A DNA stretch of 64,000 bases from Amphritea atlantica. GTDB taxonomy: Bacteria; Pseudomonadota; Gammaproteobacteria; Pseudomonadales; Balneatricaceae. This document shows positions 10,102 through 18,788 of this stretch, piece by piece. How positions within the stretch are numbered: position 1 is the stretch's first letter; each line of letters begins with the position of its first letter. The notes below the pieces were generated by a model. The model searched no databases and had not been told where the DNA came from. It saw only the letters and a list, made by a program, of their open reading frames with translations. Made by a program: the position numbers and the translations under genes. The stretch spans positions 186,001-250,000 of the forward strand of contig CP073345.1 in the NCBI GenBank assembly GCA_024397875.1, written 5' to 3'.

Positions 10102-10578
10102 ATGATCACACTTTCAGGTCCAGTTATAGGCTTTGATTTCGGCACCACTCGGATAGGTATCGCTGCAGGTCAGGCCATTACCGGCACTGCCTCACCCCTG
10201 CCTCCGGTCAGTGCCCGGGATGGCGTTCCCGACTGGTCGGTGATCGAAAAGATTATCGCAGAGTGGAAACCTGCGGCCATTGTTGTTGGCATCCCCCTGA
10301 ATATGGATGGCACGATCAGCGACATGTCCCGCAGAGCCCGAAAATTTGCCAACCGTCTCAAAGAACGCTGTCAGCTCCCCTGCTATCTGATTGATGAGCG
10401 GCTTTCCACCCGGGAAGCCAAGCAAATCAGTCTTTCCAGAGGTGGCAGCAGCAATTTTAAAGAAAACTCGGTTGACGGCATCGCCGCACAACTGATTCTG
10501 GAAAGCTGGTTTGAATCAGACCAGCTGATATCCAGTGAAACCCGACTGGAGGACCTTTATGGTATCGGGCGTAATTAA
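10102..10578 (+). CDS. ruvX: Holliday junction resolvase-like pre-16S rRNA nuclease
   Basis: YqgF-family RNase H-fold nuclease, implicated in 5'-end maturation of 16S rRNA and related to RuvC-like resolvases. The protein has 158 residues. The first acidic motif [11 protein letters not shown] is at about residues 10-20, DERLSTREA is near residue 97 and [12 protein letters not shown] is near the end. Its 3' end overlaps the start of pyrR by 20 bases, so the two are translationally linked. Confidence 0.94.
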   Translation: MITLSGPVIGFDFGTTRIGIAAGQAITGTASPLPPVSARDGVPDWSVIEKIIAEWKPAAIVVGIPLNMDGTISDMSRRARKFANRLKERCQLPCYLIDERLSTREAKQISLSRGGSSNFKENSVDGIAAQLILESWFESDQLISSETRLEDLYGIGRN

Positions 10579-11074
10579 AGTTGATCACCTGCTGACAAAC
10601 ATGGCAGCAGAGCTGACAACACTGATCAAAGCACGGCAACTCGACAATCCGCTTATGATTGGTATCCATACCGGCGGGGTCTGGCTGGCAGAACATCTGC
10701 ATCAGCAGCTGGCGATAGAGAGCCCGCTGGGAACACTGGATATCTCATTCTACCGTGATGATTTCAGCCGTGCGGGCCTGAACCCTAAAGTTCAGCCCTC
10801 AGCGCTGCCCTGCGCGACGGAAGATCGCCATATAATCCTGGTGGATGATGTGATCATGAGCGGACGCACCATACGGGCAGCGATGAACGAGCTGTTTGAC
10901 TACGGCCGCCCCGCCTCGATTACACTGGTCACGCTACTTGATCTGAACCGTCGAGAGCTGCCGATTCAGGCGGATGTTACCGGCGATACCCTGCAACTCG
11001 CCGATGACGAGCTGGTAAAACTGACCGGACCGGTGCCACTGGCACTGGAGATCCGCAAAAAAGATAACCTCTAA
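10559..11074 (+). CDS. pyrR: PyrR bifunctional regulator / uracil phosphoribosyltransferase family
   Basis: Type I phosphoribosyltransferase fold of 171 residues with the PRPP-binding motif [10 protein letters not shown] at residues 95-104 and YRDDFSR near residue 65. The ATG at 10559 is chosen over an upstream GTG because GGAGG lies at ideal spacing before it. In Gram-positives PyrR binds pyr mRNA to attenuate transcription. Here it overlaps ruvX and precedes pyrB by 19 bases with no visible anti-terminator structure, so any regulatory mechanism is unknown. The pyrR-pyrB-pyrC' order matches Pseudomonas. Confidence 0.93.
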   Translation: MVSGVIKVDHLLTNMAAELTTLIKARQLDNPLMIGIHTGGVWLAEHLHQQLAIESPLGTLDISFYRDDFSRAGLNPKVQPSALPCATEDRHIILVDDVIMSGRTIRAAMNELFDYGRPASITLVTLLDLNRRELPIQADVTGDTLQLADDELVKLTGPVPLALEIRKKDNL

Positions 11075-11093
11075 CCCATCGCCGGAATCTGAC

Positions 11094-12095
11094 ATGTTTG
11101 AACAACAAGATCCCAACCTGATCCAGCTAAACAGCGCCGGTCAGCTTAAACACTTTCTGACGACCGAAGGTCTGAGCCGGGAGATGCTGACCGAGATTCT
11201 CGATACAGCAGACTCATTTGTCGATATGAGCGCGCAACAGGTCAAAAAGGTTCCGCTGCTGCGGGGTAAAACTGTCGTCAATCTGTTTTTCGAGGCCAGC
11301 ACCCGAACTGCCAGCACCTTTGAACTGGCGGCTAAACGCCTTTCTGCCGATGTTCTGAACCTGAATATCAAGACCTCATCAACGTCTAAAGGTGAAACCC
11401 TGAAAGACACGCTGATGACCATGGAAGCGATGCATTCCGATATGTTTGTCGTGCGTCACTCGGATAGCGGTGCAGCTCACTATATCGCCAGCAACGTAAC
11501 CCCGCATGTTGCCGTGATCAATGCCGGTGACGGACGTCACGCACACCCGACTCAGGCGATGCTCGACATGCTGACCATCCGCCAGCATAAAGGCGCCTTT
11601 GAACCGCTGACCGTGGCCATTGTGGGCGATATCCTGCACTCCCGGGTCGCCCGCTCACAGATCCACGCGTTGCGCACCCTGGGCGCCAAAGAGATCCGGG
11701 TGATCGCCCCCACAACACTGCTGCCGCGGCATATAGAGGCACTGGGGGTGACGGTCTACACCGATATGTTGCAGGGCCTCAAAGATGTCGATGTGGTGAT
11801 GATGCTGCGACTGCAAAAAGAGCGCATGCAGAGCGCCCTGCTGCCCAGCGAGTCTGAGTTCTACAACTTATACGGTCTCACCGAAGAAAAACTGAAACTC
11901 ACCCACCCTGATTCAATTGTTATGCATCCGGGGCCAATCAACCGTGGTGTCGAGATAGAGACCTCAGTTGCCGATGGCCCTAAATCGATGATTCTGAAAC
12001 AGGTGACCAACGGCATCGCCGTACGGATGGCAGTGATGTCGATGGCAATGGGTGGTCAGATGACTGAGCATCAGGCTGAGCGGGGGAGCGAATAA
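11094..12095 (+). CDS. pyrB: Aspartate carbamoyltransferase catalytic subunit
   Basis: Transfers the carbamoyl group from carbamoyl phosphate to aspartate, the committed step of pyrimidine synthesis. The 333-residue chain has the carbamoyl phosphate motif STRT at 69-72 within [13 protein letters not shown], the segment [11 protein letters not shown] and the C-terminal [11 protein letters not shown]. No pyrI regulatory subunit follows. Instead the inactive dihydroorotase homologue pyrC' starts 10 bases later, as in the class A dodecameric ATCase of Pseudomonas. Confidence 0.96.
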   Translation: MFEQQDPNLIQLNSAGQLKHFLTTEGLSREMLTEILDTADSFVDMSAQQVKKVPLLRGKTVVNLFFEASTRTASTFELAAKRLSADVLNLNIKTSSTSKGETLKDTLMTMEAMHSDMFVVRHSDSGAAHYIASNVTPHVAVINAGDGRHAHPTQAMLDMLTIRQHKGAFEPLTVAIVGDILHSRVARSQIHALRTLGAKEIRVIAPTTLLPRHIEALGVTVYTDMLQGLKDVDVVMMLRLQKERMQSALLPSESEFYNLYGLTEEKLKLTHPDSIVMHPGPINRGVEIETSVADGPKSMILKQVTNGIAVRMAVMSMAMGGQMTEHQAERGSE

Positions 12096-12105
12096 GGTGA
12101 AGACG

Positions 12106-13380
12106 ATGAATATTGCAATCAGGAACGGTCGTGTCATCGACCCCGCCAACAACCTGGACCAGATTACCGACCTGTTCATCGGCGACGGCAGAATCGCTTC
12201 GCTTGGCGAACCACCCGCAGGTTTCATTGCCGACCGGGAAATTGATGCCACAAACCTGGTAGTCAGCCCCGGCCTGATTGATCTTTGCGCCAACCTGCGC
12301 GAACCCGGCTACAGTCGTAAAGGCACCATCGCCAGTGAAACAGCGGCCGCCGCAGCCGGCGGAATCACCACACTCTGCATGCCGCCACTGACCAAACCTA
12401 TCGCCGATAACACCGCAGTGATAGATCTGATAGAAGACCTGGCAAAACAAGCCGGCAATGCCCGCGTATTGCCAATGGGCGCCCTGACTCAGGAGCTGAA
12501 AGGGGAGCAGCTGAGTCCGATGCATGGGTTGAGGAAGGCGGGCTGCATCGGCTTCACCAACGCCCGGGAACCGATCCACAGCGCACTGACGCTGGCGCGC
12601 TGTCTGGAATATGCTGCAACCCATGACCTGCTGGTTATTTTCCAGCCACAGGATGCAGACCTCGCCGCCGGTGGCACCATGCATGACGATACTACCTGCA
12701 CCCGGCTCGGACTCAGCGGCATTCCGGAAAGCGCAGAAACGATTGAGGTTGCCCGCAGCCTGTTGCTGATCGAGCAGACCGGCGTTAAAGCACACTTTGG
12801 TCAGCTCTCCTGCGAACGTTCCGTGAAGATGGTGATGGAGGCCCGCGACCGGGGACTTCCGGTGACTGCCGATATCGCTATTCAGAACCTGTTGCTGACC
12901 GATGAGAATGTCAGTGGCTTTGATCCGAACTTTCACCTGATCCCACCGCTGCGCAGTCAGCTTGACCGCGCAGGATTACGCCACGCACTGGTTGCGGATG
13001 GTTTCCAGGCGATCTGTTCAGACCACCAACCCCATGAACTGGCCGCCAAGCAGGCGCCCTTTGCAGCTACGGAACCGGGTATGACCGGTCTGGAGACACT
13101 GCTATCACTGTCACTGATGTTGGTACAGCAGGAGCTGATCTCTCTGCCACAGATGCTGGCGAAACTGACCACGGGCCCCGCCAGTGTACTCAACGTCGAT
13201 CTGGGGACGCTTTCTCCCGGCAGTAGTGCTGATATCTGTATCTTTGATCCTGAGCAGGAATGGGTACTGACCAGAGAGAATTGCCGCTCTGCAGGCGCTA
13301 ACACCCCGTTTATGGACTTCCCGTTAAAAGGCGTGGTGCGCTTCACCCTGCTGGAAGGCAATGTGGTGTTTCAGCAATAA
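12106..13380 (+). CDS. pyrC': Dihydroorotase-like pseudoenzyme, ATCase-associated PyrC'
   Basis: Amidohydrolase-fold protein of 424 residues from the ATG at 12106, which is preceded by AAGGTG at good spacing; an in-frame GTG at 12097 is less likely. Active dihydroorotases carry a metal-binding HxH in the sequence DLHVHLREPG. Here it reads DLCANLREPG (from residue 59), so both histidines are replaced by Cys and Asn, and the usual later histidine motifs are degraded (HFGQLS in place of HxST). A catalytic role is therefore unlikely. In Pseudomonas the equivalent PyrC' is a structural partner required for ATCase assembly, and the tandem with pyrB supports the same here. Confidence 0.92.
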   Translation: MNIAIRNGRVIDPANNLDQITDLFIGDGRIASLGEPPAGFIADREIDATNLVVSPGLIDLCANLREPGYSRKGTIASETAAAAAGGITTLCMPPLTKPIADNTAVIDLIEDLAKQAGNARVLPMGALTQELKGEQLSPMHGLRKAGCIGFTNAREPIHSALTLARCLEYAATHDLLVIFQPQDADLAAGGTMHDDTTCTRLGLSGIPESAETIEVARSLLLIEQTGVKAHFGQLSCERSVKMVMEARDRGLPVTADIAIQNLLLTDENVSGFDPNFHLIPPLRSQLDRAGLRHALVADGFQAICSDHQPHELAAKQAPFAATEPGMTGLETLLSLSLMLVQQELISLPQMLAKLTTGPASVLNVDLGTLSPGSSADICIFDPEQEWVLTRENCRSAGANTPFMDFPLKGVVRFTLLEGNVVFQQ

Positions 13381-13446
13381 TTACTTAATCAGTGGCTTTG
13401 TAGTATATACAGCCTGACAGAAGTAACTGACCGGCTGCACAGAGAC

Positions 13447-13478
13447 AAAAAACGGCGCATACAATGCGCCGTTTTTTT
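13447..13478. terminator. Bidirectional terminator between pyrC' and pilU
   Basis: Perfect 14-base arms starting AAAAAACGGCGCAT around an ACA loop, with T-runs on both strands, placed between the convergent pyrC' and pilU genes. Confidence 0.93.
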
Positions 13479-13492
13479 ACTGCGGTAAATAA

Positions 13493-14659
13493 CTACATCC
13501 CTTTAATATCCAGCGGGCCGTCATTTTGTAAAAAGTCATCTTCATCCTGCAAAAAGAAACCGGAATCGTCCGATCCCCCATCAATATCCGGATTAGTGTC
13601 TGCATTCAGCTTAATCATCAGACGCAGATCGTTCGGTGAGTCCGCATGGGCAATGGCCACATCGTAAGTAATCGTTCCGTCTTTGTACTCGTTATAGAGC
13701 GCCTGATCGAAGGTCTGCATGCCCAGATTAGTGGATTTTTTAATCACCTCTTTCAGCTCATGCACCTCACCTTTACGGATCAGATCCTGCATCAAGGGTG
13801 TATTAATCAGCACTTCAATCACTGCCCTGCGTCCCTTACCATCCTTTGTCGGCAACAGCTGCTGCGCCACAATCGCTTTCAGGTTAAGGGACAGATCCAT
13901 CCAGATCTGAGCATGGTGCTCAGGCGGGAAGAAGCTGATTATCCGGTCAAGCGCCTGGTTGGAGTTATTCGCGTGCAGTGTCGCCATACACAGGTGGCCG
14001 GTCTCCGCAAAGGTCAGACCATATCCCATGGTGTCGGCACTGCGAATTTCCCCCATCAGAATCACATCCGGCGCCTGACGCAGGGTGTTTTTCAGGGCAA
14101 CTTCAAAGGAATCGGTATCCAGCCCTACTTCCCGCTGCGTGATAACGCTCTGCTTATGATCGTGGATATACTCAATCGGATCCTCAATGGTAATGATATG
14201 ACCGGCATTATTGGTATTTCGATAATCGATCATCGATGCCAGTGAGGTGGACTTACCGGTACTGGTGCCGCCCACAAACAGGATTAATCCCCGCTTGGTC
14301 ATCGCCAGGTCTTTCAGCACCGGCGGCAGATTCAGCTCCTCCAGCGATGGGATGTAGGTATTGATACGCCGTAACACCATACCGGGCGAGTTGCGCTGAA
14401 AAAAAGCACTCACACGAAAGCGGCCGATTCCCGGAGCACTGATGGCAAAGTTACACTCGCGGGTGCCCTCAAACTCGGCCAGCTGCTTGTCATTCATCGT
14501 GCTGTAGGTCAGCGAACGCGACTGCGCCGGTTTCAATGCCTCTTTGGTCAATGCTTTGATGGTGCCATCGACTTTTATACTGGGGCGGGCTCCGGCGGTA
14601 ATAAACAGATCGGATGCTTGTCGGTCAGTCATAACCTTGAGTAGCTGGGTAATATCCAA
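13493..14659 (-). CDS. pilU: Type IV pilus retraction ATPase PilU
   Basis: PilT-paralogous AAA-type secretion ATPase of 388 residues that assists pilus retraction at the cytoplasmic base of the machine. The Walker A variant GGTSTGKST is at residues 130-138, the Asp-box region IIITIEDPIEY-like (HIITIEDPIEY) follows, and Walker B lies in PDVILMGEIR. The start is a TTG at 14659 preceded by GGAG, giving MDITQLLKVMTDRQASDLF, which aligns with known PilU N-termini; the next Met, ten residues in, would remove a conserved segment. The acidic C-terminal tail after residue 360 is typical of PilU and absent from PilT. It lies 15 bases after pilT. Confidence 0.94.
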   Translation of the reverse strand: MDITQLLKVMTDRQASDLFITAGARPSIKVDGTIKALTKEALKPAQSRSLTYSTMNDKQLAEFEGTRECNFAISAPGIGRFRVSAFFQRNSPGMVLRRINTYIPSLEELNLPPVLKDLAMTKRGLILFVGGTSTGKSTSLASMIDYRNTNNAGHIITIEDPIEYIHDHKQSVITQREVGLDTDSFEVALKNTLRQAPDVILMGEIRSADTMGYGLTFAETGHLCMATLHANNSNQALDRIISFFPPEHHAQIWMDLSLNLKAIVAQQLLPTKDGKGRRAVIEVLINTPLMQDLIRKGEVHELKEVIKKSTNLGMQTFDQALYNEYKDGTITYDVAIAHADSPNDLRLMIKLNADTNPDIDGGSDDSGFFLQDEDDFLQNDGPLDIKGM

Positions 14660-14674
14660 AATATCCGCTCCGTT

Positions 14675-15709
14675 TTAAAAATTCTTAGGGTTCAGCGCTT
14701 TAGCGCGCGCTGCTTCACGGGTGATCAGCCCTTTCTGCATCAGGTCCGTGAGCGACTGATCCAGCGTGATCATACCAAATCCTGCACCCGTCTGAATCGC
14801 TGAATACATCTGTGCGACTTTATCTTCACGTATCAGGTTACGGATCGCCGGAGTCCCCACCATAATCTCATGGGCAGCAATACGGCCGCCCTTGGGCTTT
14901 TTCAGCAGCGTCTGCGAGATAACCCCCTGCAGGGATTCCGACAACATGGAACGCACCATCGACTTTTCTGCTGCCGGGAATACATCGATTATCCGGTCAA
15001 TCGTTTTAGCCGCCGATGTGGTGTGCAGTGTACCAAACACCAGATGGCCGGTTTCTGCTGCGGTCAGCGCCAGACGGATAGTTTCAAGGTCCCGCATCTC
15101 ACCCACCAGAATAATATCCGGGTCTTCACGCAGCGCCGAACGTAATGCTTCCTCAAATCCGAGCGTATCGCGGTGCACTTCACGCTGATTGACCAGACAT
15201 TTCTTGCTCTGATGCACAAATTCTATCGGATCCTCGATAGTCAGTATGTGCTCACTACGGTTTTCATTGATGTAATCCACCATCGCCGCCAGAGTGGTAC
15301 TCTTACCGGAGCCGGTAGGACCGGTTACCAATACCAGGCCACGGGCATTATTGGAAAGGTTACGGAACACCTGCCCCATCCCCAGGTCATCCATCGTCAG
15401 AACTTTACTGGGAATCGTCCGGAATACCGCAGCGGCACCACGGTTCTGGTTGAATGCATTCACACGAAAACGAGCCAGACCCGGTACTTCGAAGGAAAAG
15501 TCAGTTTCAAACCGATCTTCATAATCCTTACGCTGCTTATCGTTCATGATATCGTAAATCAGCGTATGTACCTGTTTGTGCTCCAGAGAGGGCAGCTTAA
15601 TTCGGCGAACCTCACCATCAACCCGGATAACCGGCGGCATACCGGCGGTTATATGGAGGTCGGATGCTCCCTGATGAACGGTAAACGATAAGAGTTCTGT
15701 AATATCCAT
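14675..15709 (-). CDS. pilT: Type IV pilus retraction ATPase PilT
   Basis: Hexameric ATPase driving pilus depolymerisation and twitching motility. The 344-residue chain has a perfect Walker A, GPTGSGKST, at 130-138, Walker B in PDIILVGEMRD, the His box TAAETGHLVFGTLHT and the PilT signature AIRNLIRE. It is the first gene of a pilT-pilU operon and is divergent from yggS, as in Pseudomonas. The core pilus assembly genes are not in this window. Confidence 0.97.
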   Translation of the reverse strand: MDITELLSFTVHQGASDLHITAGMPPVIRVDGEVRRIKLPSLEHKQVHTLIYDIMNDKQRKDYEDRFETDFSFEVPGLARFRVNAFNQNRGAAAVFRTIPSKVLTMDDLGMGQVFRNLSNNARGLVLVTGPTGSGKSTTLAAMVDYINENRSEHILTIEDPIEFVHQSKKCLVNQREVHRDTLGFEEALRSALREDPDIILVGEMRDLETIRLALTAAETGHLVFGTLHTTSAAKTIDRIIDVFPAAEKSMVRSMLSESLQGVISQTLLKKPKGGRIAAHEIMVGTPAIRNLIREDKVAQMYSAIQTGAGFGMITLDQSLTDLMQKGLITREAARAKALNPKNF

Positions 15710-16057
15710 GGTTTCTCAGGTGTCTAGGGAATCTGCTGGCAGTTCCATTGATTATCTGTAAGCATCAAAGCCTTCAGCCCGAAGTCTTTGCATACTGTAT
15801 AACGGGCCCTAAGCCATAATAAAAGCTGCAACCAGGCATATAAAGCCTTTATCGCCTATTTTGGGCAGCATTTAGTATGATATTCCAGAAAGTAGCTATG
15901 AATGACACTAAAATTCCCCGGCCCCCTAAGCAAGGGGCAAATATTCACAGTCTGATAAATGTTCTCTGGTATTATAGGGGCTTCCCCATCGGGGGTTGCA
16001 CATATATATCAGTTTTATCAGAATCATCCATCATAGCCAATCGCTAGTTATCACAAT
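15710..16057. promoter_or_regulatory. Divergent pilT/yggS intergenic region
   Basis: A 348-base spacer without a convincing coding frame, expected to carry promoters for pilT-pilU and for the yggS operon. A clear local feature is GGGG-ctt-CCCC-atc-GGGG at 15977-15994, which can form either of two mutually exclusive short hairpins upstream of yggS. No T-run follows, so it is not a standard terminator. No sigma-54 type site was recognised, and no promoter can be placed with confidence. Confidence 0.4.
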
Positions 16058-16768
16058 ATGACACAAATTACAGATCGCTTAACCAGGGTTCATTGCCAGA
16101 TAGCAGCGGCAGCTGAAGCCGCAAAGCGCCAGCCGCACGCGATCAGGCTACTGGCTGTCAGCAAAACACGTCAGGCGGATGAACTCCGTCAGGCCTGGGC
16201 CTGCGGGCAACAGGAGTTCGGCGAAAACTATCTTCAGGAAGCACTGGATAAGATCGAAGCACTGAAAGATCTGGATATCTGCTGGCACTTTATTGGCCCG
16301 ATCCAGTCCAATAAAACCCGGCCGATTGCAGAACATTTCAGCTGGGTTCACAGTGTTGACCGATTTAAGGTGGCTCAACGACTCAACGATCAGCGCCCCG
16401 GGGAGATGCCCCCGCTGAACATATGCCTGCAAGTGAATATCAGTGAGGAAGCCAGCAAGTCTGGAGTTCTGCCGGCTGATTTACCGACACTGGCCGCAAA
16501 AGTTGCAGCACTGGAAAATATCCGCTTGCGGGGATTAATGGCAATTCCCGCCAGTAGCGATGATCCTGAACAGCAACGGCAGCCCTTTTCACAGATGAGT
16601 GATCTGCTGCAATCGTTGCAGCAGCAACTGCCGGGCCAGCCCCTGGATACCCTTTCGATGGGAATGTCCGGTGATATGGAGGCGGCGATTCTTGAAGGAG
16701 CAACCATTGTGCGTATCGGCACAGCGCTGTTTGGCCCACGCGACTACAGCAGCCATAATCAGTCATAA
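16058..16768 (+). CDS. yggS: Pyridoxal phosphate homeostasis protein YggS (PLPBP)
   Basis: COG0325 family PLP-binding protein of 236 residues, a single-domain relative of the alanine racemase barrel that buffers PLP and has no known catalytic reaction. The PLP lysine is K36 in LLAVSKTRQ. The motifs GENYLQEA, WHFIGPIQSNK and SMGMSGDMEAAI are diagnostic. It leads the yggS-proC-yggT-yggU cluster conserved across gammaproteobacteria. Confidence 0.95.
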   Translation: MTQITDRLTRVHCQIAAAAEAAKRQPHAIRLLAVSKTRQADELRQAWACGQQEFGENYLQEALDKIEALKDLDICWHFIGPIQSNKTRPIAEHFSWVHSVDRFKVAQRLNDQRPGEMPPLNICLQVNISEEASKSGVLPADLPTLAAKVAALENIRLRGLMAIPASSDDPEQQRQPFSQMSDLLQSLQQQLPGQPLDTLSMGMSGDMEAAILEGATIVRIGTALFGPRDYSSHNQS

Positions 16769-16804
16769 CGACTATCAAAGCATTTTTTAGATCAGGATTA
16801 ACAC

Positions 16805-17629
16805 GTGAGCACACAACCAACATTAGCATTTATCGGCGCTGGCAATATGGCCCGGGCGATCATGGGCGGACTTATCAGCAACGGTTATCCGGCAGGACAG
16901 ATCTGGGCCTGTGATACCCAGCTGGACAAGATGGCCGACCTGCAGCAACAGGGGCTTAATACCACCACCGATAACAATGCGGCGGTGGCTGAAGCCGATA
17001 TTGTTATTTTGGCGGTTAAACCGCAGGTTCTTAAAAGCGTCGCGCTGGACATGGCTACCGCCGTACAGCAACACCAGCCGCTGCTGATCTCAGTGGCGGC
17101 AGGCATTCTGTGCAGCAGCCTGGAGCAGTGGCTGGGAGGCGATATCGCCTTGGTCCGTTGTATGCCCAACACCCCCGCACTGGTTAAGCAGGGTGCCAGC
17201 GGTCTCTATGCCAACAGCCGTGTTAGCGAGGTTCAGCGCAGTCAGACCGAGCAGGTTATGACCGCCACCGGCATCGCCCTGTGGGTCGATAGCGAACCCC
17301 AACTGGATGCGGTTACCGCCGTTTCCGGAAGCGGTCCGGCATACTACTTCCTGATGATGGAAGCGATGGTTGCCGCCGGTGAAAAACTTGGCCTGAGCCG
17401 GGAAGTGGCACAGCAACTGACGATCCAGACCGCGCTGGGCGCTGCCGAGATGGCGCGCCAAAGCGATGTTGATCCGGCCGAACTGCGCCGCCGGGTCACC
17501 TCACCCAAGGGCACAACGGAGCAGGCGATACTCACTTTTATCGATCAGGGACTACCTGAGATAATCGCTAACGGAATGCAGGCCTGCAGTGACCGTTCTG
17601 AAGCGCTGGCTGAAGAGCTTGGTAAATAA
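16805..17629 (+). CDS. proC: Pyrroline-5-carboxylate reductase
   Basis: NAD(P)H-dependent last enzyme of proline synthesis. The protein has 274 residues and starts with GTG, preceded by AGGA. The Rossmann motif IGAGNMARAI is at about residues 10-19, CMPNTPALV lies mid-protein and the C-terminal signature SGSGPAYYFLMMEAM leads to the segment RRRVTSPKGTTEQAI. Length and motifs are normal. It lies 36 bases after yggS. Confidence 0.96.
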   Translation: MSTQPTLAFIGAGNMARAIMGGLISNGYPAGQIWACDTQLDKMADLQQQGLNTTTDNNAAVAEADIVILAVKPQVLKSVALDMATAVQQHQPLLISVAAGILCSSLEQWLGGDIALVRCMPNTPALVKQGASGLYANSRVSEVQRSQTEQVMTATGIALWVDSEPQLDAVTAVSGSGPAYYFLMMEAMVAAGEKLGLSREVAQQLTIQTALGAAEMARQSDVDPAELRRRVTSPKGTTEQAILTFIDQGLPEIIANGMQACSDRSEALAEELGK

Positions 17630-17640
17630 CCAAATGATAT

Positions 17641-17679
17641 AAAAAGCCTTTCTTCGGTTCATAGTCACCGGGAAAGGCT
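17641..17679 (-). terminator. Terminator-like hairpin on the minus strand downstream of proC
   Basis: Read on the minus strand, AGCCTTTC pairs with GAAAGGCT over a 19-base loop and is followed by TTTTTATA. No minus-strand gene is recognised nearby, so it may stop antisense transcription entering proC or be chance. The loop is long, which lowers confidence. Confidence 0.3.
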
Positions 17680-17686
17680 CTATACT
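17658..17686 (+). promoter_or_regulatory. Possible sigma-70 promoter upstream of yggT
   Basis: TTCATA and TATACT are separated by 17 bases about 105 bases before yggT. A second TATACT lies at 17694-17699. The match is moderate and unconfirmed; it would let yggT-yggU be expressed separately from yggS-proC. Confidence 0.3.
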
Positions 17687-17790
17687 CAGATGCTATACTC
17701 TGGCGCTGCACTCTAGACTTTAGTTTAATAGGTCAGTAGGTCGGGCACAGAACCAACCCCAAACAGATATCTGCAACAGGAACAGAGACA

Positions 17791-18348
17791 ATGGGACAGG
17801 ATCCTCTCAGTTCAATAATCCAGCTTTTCGGCCAGCTTTATGTATTCATTATCGTCCTGCGATTTTTGCTACAGATAGCCAAAGCTGACTACTACAACCC
17901 GATCTGTCAGGCAGTCGTTAAAATTACCGCTCTGCCGCTGGCCCCACTGCAGCGTATTGTTCCGCGGCCTGCCAATATTGATATATCGCCGCTGGTACTG
18001 GCTTTTTTAGTCAATATAGCCATCTGGGCGCTTATCCTGCTGTTTAAAGGCCAGGGCATTGGCGGCAACCTTTCTGCCGTGCTGGTGCTTTCAGGCTTCG
18101 GGGTACTGAATACGATTCTGGATATCTACTTTTATGCCGTCATCGGTGCCGTTATTATCAGTTGGGTGGCTCCCGGCAGTTACCACCCGGGACCGCAGCT
18201 GATTGTCCAGCTGACCGAACCTCTGTTTGCCCTGGCACGCAGGGTGATTCCGTCCCTCGGAGGTCTGGACCTGTCGCCTATTCTGATCTTTATCATCATC
18301 CAGATCGCCCGCTCTCAGTTAAGCAGCTTAACCCATTATCTGCTCTGA
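17791..18348 (+). CDS. yggT: YggT family integral membrane protein
   Basis: A 185-residue inner-membrane protein with two YGGT repeats. Each repeat has a hydrophobic helix followed by a segment like YNPICQAVVKITALPLAPLQRIVP (first copy near residues 38-62) and, in the second half, LTEPLFALARRVIPSLGGLDLSPI. Four or more membrane segments are visible. The exact function is unsettled; E. coli YggT has been connected with osmotic or ion homeostasis. Position between proC and yggU is the standard one. Confidence 0.93.
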   Translation: MGQDPLSSIIQLFGQLYVFIIVLRFLLQIAKADYYNPICQAVVKITALPLAPLQRIVPRPANIDISPLVLAFLVNIAIWALILLFKGQGIGGNLSAVLVLSGFGVLNTILDIYFYAVIGAVIISWVAPGSYHPGPQLIVQLTEPLFALARRVIPSLGGLDLSPILIFIIIQIARSQLSSLTHYLL

Positions 18349-18355
18349 GACGGCG

Positions 18356-18649
18356 ATGGCTGATTTTTATAGCTGGCAGGGTGACAGTCTGATAATCAGC
18401 TGTCGATTGCAGCCGAAAGCCAGCAATGATGCCATTGTTGGTCTGCTGGACGACAGTGTTAAAATTCGCATCACCGCACCGCCAATCGAGGGTAAAGCCA
18501 ACGTCCATCTGGTAAAATTTCTGGCAAAGCAGTTTGGTGTGGCGAAGAGTTCGGTCACTATCCTCAGTGGAGAGCTGGGCCGACAGAAACGGGTAAAGAT
18601 CGAAGACCCGAAAAAAATTCCTGAACAATTAACGATTGAGCGCAACTGA
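18356..18649 (+). CDS. yggU: DUF167 family protein YggU
   Basis: A 97-residue small protein of the DUF167 (YggU) family. Diagnostic parts are LQPKASNDAIVG near residue 20, ITAPPIEGKANVHLVKFLAK near residues 35-54 and ILSGELGRQKRVKI near residue 65. Function is unknown. It begins 7 bases after yggT and is likely co-translated with it. Confidence 0.92.
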   Translation: MADFYSWQGDSLIISCRLQPKASNDAIVGLLDDSVKIRITAPPIEGKANVHLVKFLAKQFGVAKSSVTILSGELGRQKRVKIEDPKKIPEQLTIERN

Positions 18650-18788
18650 AGTGATATTGAGATCTCTGCATAATTACCGACCGGCTGGCTATCTGATTCT
18701 CGATAGTCAGTCTCTGCTGTACGAAATGTGAAGCTCAACCGGGTATATCAGCAGCACCATATTTCCAGTTATCAGCTTAGAGAGAATT

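Noticed and set aside
11980..12936. 318-codon minus-strand frame opposite pyrB/pyrC'
   Set aside because: Overlaps two well-supported genes on the other strand and shows no recognisable domain.
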